Source of the DNA: an uncultured Oscillibacter sp.
Lineage (GTDB): Bacteria > Bacillota > Clostridia > Oscillospirales > Oscillospiraceae
Assembly: GCA_905236835.1 (NCBI GenBank)
Contig: CAJOQY010000285.1
Span: 1-5,094 of the forward strand
Length of the DNA stretch: 5,094 nucleotides
Direction: 5' to 3'
Made by a program: the position numbers and the translations under genes. Shown here in pieces: positions 1-5,094 of the stretch. The notes below the pieces were generated by a model that did not search any database, was not told the origin of the DNA, and saw only the letters and a program-made list of their open reading frames with translations. Numbering within the stretch: position 1 is the first letter of the stretch; each line of letters opens with the position of its first letter.

Positions 1-7
1 GGAAATC

Positions 8-1138
8 ATGAATACGGGCTATTTGATTTTACAGGACGGACAAGTATTCAAAGGGGAATTATTCGGCGCGGATACGGATTCTGTCGGCGAACTGGTGTTT
101 ACCACGGGCATGGTCGGCTATATCGAGACGCTGACGGATCCCAGTTACGCCGGACAGATGATTTTGCAGACATATCCGTTAATTGGCAATGTCGGCATGA
201 TTCCGGAAGATTTCGAGGGGCCGTGCGCGGCGGCGGGCTATATCGTCCGGGAACATTGCCAAACGCCGTCGAATTTCCGGGCCGGTGAGACCGTGGACGC
301 GTTTTTAAAATCTCACGGCATACCGGGCCTTTGCGGCGTCGATACCCGGCGGTTGACGAGAATCATCCGGGAAAAGGGCGTGTTAAACGCGGAAATCCGC
401 CGGGATATGCCGGATGATTTGCCGCGGGAACTGGAAAAATTAAAAAAATATCATATAACAGGCATGGTTGGAAAATATACCTGTCAGGAGATATGCGATT
501 ATCCGGCGAACGGGGAAACGCGTTATCATGTCGCGCTGATTGATTACGGCGCGAAGAGAAATATACACAGGGAATTGCAAAAACGCGGCTGTCATGTCAC
601 GGCGTATCCGGCGGATATGACGGCGGAGGAAATATTAAATTCGCGTCCCGACGGCGTCATGTTGTCCAACGGGCCGGGAGACCCGGAAGAATGCGTATAT
701 CAAATCGGGGAAATTAAAAAACTGCTGGGAAAAATCCCGTTGTTTGGGATTTGCCTTGGCCATCAGTTGACGGCGCTGGCCGCCGGGGGAAAGACGTATA
801 AATTAAAATACGGCCATCGCGGGGCGAACCAGCCGGTAAAAGAAGCGTCAAAGCCGGAACATCAGGCCGGTTATCGGACGTATATCACGAGCCAGAATCA
901 CGGCTACGCGGTGGATTCAGACAGCGTTCCGGGCGCGGAAATCGCCTTTGTAAACGCCAATGATCATACCTGCGAGGGCTTGAATTATCCGGATTTGAAC
1001 GCGTTTACCGTCCAGTTTCATCCGGAGGCGAGCGGCGGGCCGCTGGATACGTCGTTTTTGTTCGAGAAATTTTTAAATCTCATGGAAGATTATAAAAAAA
1101 ATAATATAAATAATAAAATCAAGAAAGGCGGTGAATGA
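8..1138 (+). CDS. carA: Carbamoyl phosphate synthase small subunit (glutamine-hydrolysing)
   Basis: This is the glutaminase subunit of carbamoyl phosphate synthetase: it hydrolyses glutamine and passes ammonia to CarB in the cytoplasm. At 376 residues it is close to E. coli CarA (about 382). The N-terminal CPSase small-chain domain (about 1-150) shows LILQDGQVFKGE, LTDPSYAGQ, YPLIGNVG, SNFR and DTRRLTRIIREKG. The class I glutamine amidotransferase domain (about 170-360) shows SNGPGDPEE, the nucleophile elbow GICLGHQ with Cys249, SQNHGYAV, and VQFHPEA with His338 and Glu340 completing the catalytic triad. All catalytic residues are present, so the enzyme should be active. The ATG at 8 gives the expected family N-terminus; only seven upstream bases (ggaaatc) are visible, so the ribosome site is at best partial and the promoter lies outside. 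The C-terminal tail is Asn/Lys-rich and AT-rich. carB follows two bases after the stop, or overlaps it if its upstream ATG is used, so the two are almost certainly co-transcribed and co-translated. Confidence 0.97.
   Translation: MNTGYLILQDGQVFKGELFGADTDSVGELVFTTGMVGYIETLTDPSYAGQMILQTYPLIGNVGMIPEDFEGPCAAAGYIVREHCQTPSNFRAGETVDAFLKSHGIPGLCGVDTRRLTRIIREKGVLNAEIRRDMPDDLPRELEKLKKYHITGMVGKYTCQEICDYPANGETRYHVALIDYGAKRNIHRELQKRGCHVTAYPADMTAEEILNSRPDGVMLSNGPGDPEECVYQIGEIKKLLGKIPLFGICLGHQLTALAAGGKTYKLKYGHRGANQPVKEASKPEHQAGYRTYITSQNHGYAVDSDSVPGAEIAFVNANDHTCEGLNYPDLNAFTVQFHPEASGGPLDTSFLFEKFLNLMEDYKKNNINNKIKKGGE
1087..1126 (+). other. AT-rich low-complexity tail of carA
   Basis: The last part of carA is almost pure A/T, including an eight-A run at 1094-1101, and encodes the tail YKKNNINNKIKKGGE beyond the conserved amidotransferase fold. 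It contrasts sharply with the GC-rich coding on both sides. The likely benefit is an unstructured mRNA region leading into the carB ribosome binding site; that role is inference. A role for the A run in slippage is possible but unsupported. Confidence 0.5.
1124..1134 (+). promoter_or_regulatory. Ribosome binding site for carB, inside the carA 3' end
   Basis: AAAGGCGGTGA is one mismatch from the ideal AAGGAGGTGA-type Shine-Dalgarno and ends six bases before the ATG at 1141. It also decides between two in-frame starts. The ATG at 1135 overlaps the carA stop as ATGA, but it directly abuts the site and so is poorly spaced. The ATG at 1141 has good spacing and gives the usual CarB N-terminus, MPLDNTIRKVLMIGSGP. 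An in-frame TGA at 1132-1134 rules out any start further upstream. Confidence 0.8.
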
Positions 1139-1140
1139 TC

Positions 1141-4100
1141 ATGCCGCTGGATAATACTATTCGCAAAGTATTAATGATCGGCTCCGGGCCGATTGTAATC
1201 GGACAGGCGGCGGAATTTGACTACGCCGGAACGCAGGCCTGCCGGGTTCTGAAACAGGCGGGCGTTCGGGTCGTGCTGTGCAATTCCAATCCGGCGACGA
1301 TTATGACGGATCAGGCGATGGCGGACGCGATTTATTTGGAGCCGCTGACCGTCGAGACGATGAAGAGAATTATATTAAAAGAACGTCCGGACAGTTTATT
1401 GGCCGGATTGGGCGGCCAGACGGGCTTAACGCTTGCCATGAAATTGGATCGCGAGGGATTTTTAAAATCCCACGGCGTGAGATTGTTAGGCACAAATGGC
1501 GAGGCGATTTCCAAGGCGGAAGATCGGGAGTTATTCAAAGAAGCCATGGAGGAAATCGGACAGCCGGTAATCGCGTCGGATATTGCGGAAACCGTGGAGG
1601 ACGCGTTAAAAGTCGCGGAAAAGATTGGCTATCCCGTGATTGTGCGTCCGGCGTTCACGCTGGGCGGGACCGGCGGCGGCGCGGCGGATAATGAATCGGA
1701 TTTGCGCCGTATCGCCCGCAATGGATTAGACGCGTCGCCTATTAGACAGGTCTTGATTGAAAAAGCCATTTTCGGATGGAAAGAAATCGAATTTGAAACC
1801 ATGCGGGACATGATCGGCAACGTGATTGCGATATGTTCTATGGAGAACGTGGACCCGGTGGGCGTTCATACGGGCGATTCGATTGTCGTCGCGCCCGCGC
1901 AGACGCTGGCCAATCGGGAATATCAAATGTTACGTTCCGCCGCGCTGGATATTATCACGCATTTAGGCATTGTCGGCGGATGCAACGTGCAGTTCGCTTT
2001 GAAGCCGGACAGTTTTGAATATGCCGTGATAGAAGTCAATCCGCGGGTGTCGCGTTCGTCGGCGCTGGCGTCGAAGGCGACGGGGTATCCGATCGCGAAA
2101 ATGACAACGAAACTGGCGCTGGGCTATACGCTGGATGAGTTGAAAAATGATATTACCGGCAAAACCTGCGCTTGTTTCGAGCCGACGGTGGATTATATTG
2201 TCGTCAAAATGCCCAAATGGCCGTTTGACAAATTCGCGGACGCGTCCCGGACAATCGGAACGCAGATGAAAGCGACGGGCGAAGTGATGTCCATCGCGCC
2301 GTCGTTTGAAATGGCGCTGATGAAAGCGATACGCGGCGCGGAAATCGGCATGGATACGCTGAATAAAAAACCGGATGAGAAAGATCAGCGTATCTCGATT
2401 TTAGAGCGTCTGAAACGCGTGGACGATCACAGGCTGTTCACGATATTCGAGGCGTTGAAATCCGGGGTTTCCGTGGAAGAGATTAATAAAATCACGACGA
2501 TTGATCCATGGTTTTTGTATAAAATCAAAAATCTGGCGGATTTTGAGGAAGTTTTAAAGCGCGACGGCCTGACGGATGAATTATATCAGGAGGGCAAGCG
2601 CTTAGGCTATCCGGATGAGACGTTATTTAGATTATCAACGAAACCGGGAGAACAAATCGCGTTACCGCCATTCGCGGCGCGCAAAGCGGTTTATAAAATG
2701 GTCGATACCTGCGGCGCGGAATTCGACGCCGAAACGCCGTATTTTTACTCGACATTTGATCACGAATGCGAGGCGCGGAGTTTCCCCAGATCGGGCAAGC
2801 CGGTTATCATGGTATTAGGCTCCGGGCCGATTAGAATCGGACAGGGGATTGAATTTGATTATTCGTCCGTGCATTGCGTCTGGACGCTGAAAGACTTGGG
2901 CTATGATGTCGTGATTGTGAATAATAACCCGGAGACGGTATCAACGGATTATGACACGGCGGATAGATTATATTTTGAGCCTTTATATCCGGAAGACGTG
3001 ATGAATATTATCGAAGTTGAAAAGCCTGTCGGCGTGGTGGTCGCGTTCGGCGGACAGACGGCGATTAGATTGGCGAAATTTCTGGATAGTCAGGGGATTA
3101 AAATATTAGGCACGTCGGCGGAGTCGATTGATATGGCGGAGGATCGGGAGCGATTCGACGCGCTGCTGGAGAAATTTGAAATCAAGCGTCCGCGCGGGAT
3201 GGCGGTCATGGGCATGGACGCGGCGTTAAAAGCCGCCAATGATCTTGGCTATCCGGTATTATTGCGCCCGTCGTATGTCATCGGCGGACAAAATATGGTA
3301 ATCGCGCACAATGACACGGATGTTCGGACGTATATGGAGATTATTTTGTCCGGCAAGATTGAAAATCCGGTTCTGGTGGATCAGTATTTGATGGGCAAAG
3401 AACTGGAAGTGGATGTGATCTCAGACGGGACGGACGTGTTAATCCCCGGCGTCATGCAGCATATTGAGCGGACCGGCGTACACAGCGGGGACTCGATTGC
3501 TGTTTATCCGCCGTTTTCGATCCGGGATCGGATGTTAAAGACGATCATTGAGTGTTCGGAAAAGCTGGCGTTGTCGCTTGGGACGCGCGGTTTAATTAAT
3601 ATCCAGTTTTTGATTTATCACGGGGAATTATATGTAATCGAAGTCAATCCCAGAGCGTCGCGGACAGTGCCGTATATCTCGAAAGTGACGGGCGTCCCGA
3701 TGGTGGATTTGGCTACCCGCGTCATGATCGGACAGCCTTTGGCGTCATTGGGATATGGCACGGGATTATATCGCCAGCCGCCTTATGTCGCCGTGAAAGT
3801 CCCGGTGTTTTCGTTTGAGAAAATCCCGTCCGCCAACGCCGCGTTGTCGCCGGAAATGAAATCGACGGGCGAGGTCTTGGGGCTTGGGAAGAATATGCGG
3901 GAGGCGTTGTTCAAGGGCCTGTTGTCCGCCGGATATAAAATCGAAAAGCACACGCGGGGCGGCGTTTTGATTTCGGTGAATAAGCGCGATCAGCCGGAGA
4001 TCGTCAATATCGCGCGCAAATTAGATGATTTAGGCTTTAGATTATACGCCACGGACGGCACGGCGCGGGAAATCTCCCGGCTTGGAACGGACGTTGAAAT

Positions 4101-5094
4101 CGTCGGCAAACTGGGACAGGACAGCCGCGTATTTCAAATGCTGGAGGACGGCGTGATAGATTATGTGGTTTTAACCGGTTCGACCGCGCCGGAATATATC
4201 AAAGATTTTATCAGATTAAACCGGCGCTGTATTCAATTGGGGATTCCGTGCCTGACATCACTTGATACGGCGAACGCGCTGACGGATATTCTGGCTTCCA
4301 GATACACGCAGGGCAACACGGAATTGATTGATATATGCCGCTTACGCCGCAAACGGGAAAAATTGAAATTCGCCAAAATGGAAACCTGCGGCAATGATTA
4401 TATTTTCTTGGAAAATTTCCACGGGGAAATTACCTGTCCGGAGTCTTTATGCGTATCGTTCTGTGATCGGCATTACGGCATAGGCGCGGATGGCATTATT
4501 TTAATGGAATCGTCCGGCAAGGCCGACGCGAAAATGAGAATGTTCAATTCAGACGGAAGCGAAGGCGCGATGGCCGGCAACGCGTTACGCTGTATGGCGA
4601 AATATTTATATGACAACGATCTGTCGCGCGGCGATCTGGTGGATATAGAGACGGCGGGCGGCGTGAAACGCGTCAAACTGCATATTATCAACGGCAAAGC
4701 GTCCTCGGCGAGCGTGGACATGGGTCAGGCGTTGTTCGATATGCCGCCGCGCTATATTGACCGCCGCGCGCTGGGGCTGGATCGGCAAGAAAAATATCAA
4801 GAAAAATATCAAGGGCATAACGTGATAATTGACTATCCGGCGGAAATCGGCGGGGAAAATTATCATATTACCTGTGTGGACATGGGGAATCCGCATTGCG
4901 TGGTATTCCGTGAACGCGTGGACAGCGTGGATGTGGCGAATATCGGCCCGAAATTTGAATACGCGCCGTATTTCCCGGATCGAATGAATACGGAATTCAT
5001 ACGGGTCGTTAATCCCAATACGATAAAAATGCGCGTTTGGGAGCGCGGAAGCGGCGAAACGATGGCCTGCGGTACGGGCGCGTGCGCGGCGGTA
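1141..5094 (+). CDS. carB: CarB-DapF fusion: carbamoyl phosphate synthase large subunit with C-terminal diaminopimelate epimerase domain (3' end cut by window)
   Basis: One open frame of 1318 codons with no stop runs to the window edge. Residues 1-1060 are a complete CarB (E. coli 1073 residues), which makes carbamoyl phosphate from bicarbonate, ammonia from CarA and two ATP. The carboxyphosphate half shows GSGPIVIGQ (14-22), Arg129, VRPAFTLGGTGGG (168-180; Arg169 and Gly176 match E. coli numbering), WKE (213-215) and EVNPRVSRSSALASKATG (298-315). A helical oligomerisation region follows (about 400-550). The carbamate half shows GSGPIRIGQ (560-568), LRPSYVIGG, HSGDS, Gln822, and EVNPRASRTVP with Glu834 and Asn836. 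The MGS-like regulatory domain spans about 940-1060 (ATDGTA 970-975). A charged linker (RLRRKREK, 1067-1074) leads into DapF from about 1075. The ATG at 1141 is chosen for its ribosome site and family N-terminus. CPS activity should be intact; epimerase activity is doubtful because the first catalytic cysteine is Ala1145. Whether the chain is processed is unknown. Confidence 0.95.
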   Translation, partial: MPLDNTIRKVLMIGSGPIVIGQAAEFDYAGTQACRVLKQAGVRVVLCNSNPATIMTDQAMADAIYLEPLTVETMKRIILKERPDSLLAGLGGQTGLTLAMKLDREGFLKSHGVRLLGTNGEAISKAEDRELFKEAMEEIGQPVIASDIAETVEDALKVAEKIGYPVIVRPAFTLGGTGGGAADNESDLRRIARNGLDASPIRQVLIEKAIFGWKEIEFETMRDMIGNVIAICSMENVDPVGVHTGDSIVVAPAQTLANREYQMLRSAALDIITHLGIVGGCNVQFALKPDSFEYAVIEVNPRVSRSSALASKATGYPIAKMTTKLALGYTLDELKNDITGKTCACFEPTVDYIVVKMPKWPFDKFADASRTIGTQMKATGEVMSIAPSFEMALMKAIRGAEIGMDTLNKKPDEKDQRISILERLKRVDDHRLFTIFEALKSGVSVEEINKITTIDPWFLYKIKNLADFEEVLKRDGLTDELYQEGKRLGYPDETLFRLSTKPGEQIALPPFAARKAVYKMVDTCGAEFDAETPYFYSTFDHECEARSFPRSGKPVIMVLGSGPIRIGQGIEFDYSSVHCVWTLKDLGYDVVIVNNNPETVSTDYDTADRLYFEPLYPEDVMNIIEVEKPVGVVVAFGGQTAIRLAKFLDSQGIKILGTSAESIDMAEDRERFDALLEKFEIKRPRGMAVMGMDAALKAANDLGYPVLLRPSYVIGGQNMVIAHNDTDVRTYMEIILSGKIENPVLVDQYLMGKELEVDVISDGTDVLIPGVMQHIERTGVHSGDSIAVYPPFSIRDRMLKTIIECSEKLALSLGTRGLINIQFLIYHGELYVIEVNPRASRTVPYISKVTGVPMVDLATRVMIGQPLASLGYGTGLYRQPPYVAVKVPVFSFEKIPSANAALSPEMKSTGEVLGLGKNMREALFKGLLSAGYKIEKHTRGGVLISVNKRDQPEIVNIARKLDDLGFRLYATDGTAREISRLGTDVEIVGKLGQDSRVFQMLEDGVIDYVVLTGSTAPEYIKDFIRLNRRCIQLGIPCLTSLDTANALTDILASRYTQGNTELIDICRLRRKREKLKFAKMETCGNDYIFLENFHGEITCPESLCVSFCDRHYGIGADGIILMESSGKADAKMRMFNSDGSEGAMAGNALRCMAKYLYDNDLSRGDLVDIETAGGVKRVKLHIINGKASSASVDMGQALFDMPPRYIDRRALGLDRQEKYQEKYQGHNVIIDYPAEIGGENYHITCVDMGNPHCVVFRERVDSVDVANIGPKFEYAPYFPDRMNTEFIRVVNPNTIKMRVWERGSGETMACGTGACAAV
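3961..4320 (+). other. MGS-like allosteric domain of CarB
   Basis: Residues about 941-1060 form the methylglyoxal synthase-like domain that binds allosteric effectors (UMP and IMP in E. coli). GGVLISVNKRD opens it, and LGFRLYATDGTA (964-975) carries the two phosphate-loop threonines (T971 and T974, aligning by eye with E. coli T974 and T977). K990 aligns with E. coli K993. The next effector-site segment reads VVLTGSTA (1009-1016), where E. coli has IINTTSG, so the positions matching N1015 and T1017 are Leu1011 and Gly1013. The domain is full length and ends with TSLDTANALTDIL, the usual last helix of CarB. Effector specificity probably differs from E. coli, but this rests on a by-eye alignment with E. 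coli numbering from memory. Confidence 0.75.
4363..5094 (+). other. dapF: Diaminopimelate epimerase (DapF) domain fused to CarB, first catalytic Cys replaced by Ala, C-terminus cut
   Basis: Residues 1075-1318 match DapF, which converts LL- to meso-diaminopimelate without cofactor, using two cysteines as opposing acid/bases. Visible motifs in order: LKFAKMETCGNDYI (1075-1088, equivalent to the usual MKFxKMHGxGNDF start), RHYGIGADGIIL (1110-1121), FNSDGSEGAMAGNALRC (1135-1151), VDMGNPHCVVF (1246-1256), NTEFIRV (1283-1289), and ERGSGETMACGTGACAA (1301-1317). The second catalytic cysteine is C1310 and the substrate-binding Asn, Glu and Arg motifs are kept. The first catalytic cysteine (CGNGxRC in the family) is Ala1145, codon GCC at 4573-4575, and the following GNG is GNA. 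GCC is at least two substitutions from any Cys codon, so a single base error does not explain it. The window ends about 30 residues before the usual DapF end. A TTG at 4363 could start a free DapF, but no convincing ribosome site precedes it. Confidence 0.92.
4786..4813 (+). repeat. 12-bp in-frame tandem repeat in the DapF domain
   Basis: A perfect period-12 tract of about 2.3 copies (unit CAAGAAAAATAT) encodes QEKYQEKYQ at residues 1216-1224. It lies in the variable segment between LGLD and the NVIIDYP strand, a region where DapF proteins vary in length. Because the unit is four codons, copy-number change keeps the frame. It looks like a recent slippage duplication in a surface loop. Confidence 0.85.

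Noticed and set aside
1..7. Promoter, attenuator or PyrR-type leader upstream of carA
   Set aside because: Only seven bases precede the start codon, so nothing regulatory can be judged from this window.
1090..1140. Slippage on the eight-A run joining carA to carB as one polypeptide
   Set aside because: A -1 shift would enter the carB frame, but TGA at 1132-1134 stops that frame before the carB start, so no CarA-CarB fusion results.
1744..1785. Lys208 in CarB where E. coli has the ATP-site Glu208
   Set aside because: As remembered, Gram-positive CarB/PyrAB proteins can carry Lys here (LIEKS-type motif), and the neighbouring WKE motif and other ATP-site residues are intact, so it is probably normal lineage variation.
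1278..1820. Plus-strand and minus-strand open frames within the first half of carB
   Set aside because: Their translations are low-complexity Arg/Gly-rich or featureless, and the carB frame is continuous and conserved through the same bases.
4473..4896. Overlapping minus-strand open frames opposite the DapF domain
   Set aside because: They lie wholly antisense to a well-supported conserved protein, show no recognisable family motifs, and arise from the codon bias of the plus-strand gene.

Overview
The window holds one arginine/pyrimidine-type carbamoyl phosphate synthetase operon segment, all on the + strand and coding almost end to end. The protein sequences look most like anaerobic Firmicutes (Clostridia, perhaps Lachnospiraceae-like). 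That placement is inferred from remembered family sequences, not from a search. Base composition is mixed: NCG codons (GCG, CCG, ACG, TCG) are strongly preferred next to A/T-rich codons such as TTA, AAA, ATT and GAA.

Layout: (1) 8-1138 is a complete carA, the glutamine amidotransferase subunit, starting only 7 bases inside the window, so its promoter and any leader are not visible. (2) A short AT-rich carA tail carries a Shine-Dalgarno-like site at 1124-1134. (3) From 1141 to the right edge (5094) runs one uninterrupted reading frame of at least 1318 codons. Its first ~1060 residues are a full-length carB (two synthetase halves plus the C-terminal MGS-like regulatory domain). With no stop codon it then continues into a diaminopimelate epimerase (DapF) domain from about residue 1075, which is cut by the window edge about 30 residues short of the usual DapF length.

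CarA releases ammonia from glutamine, and CarB uses it with bicarbonate and two ATP to make carbamoyl phosphate for pyrimidines and arginine. DapF normally interconverts LL- and meso-diaminopimelate for lysine and peptidoglycan, with no direct metabolic link to carbamoyl phosphate. The most notable points are the CarB-DapF fusion and the fused domain's first catalytic cysteine, which is alanine (A1145, in MAGNALRC instead of the canonical CGNGxRC), while the second catalytic cysteine (C1310) and the other recognisable DapF motifs are kept. No RNA genes, mobile elements, CRISPR arrays or terminators were seen, and there is no gene-free stretch over 300 bases.
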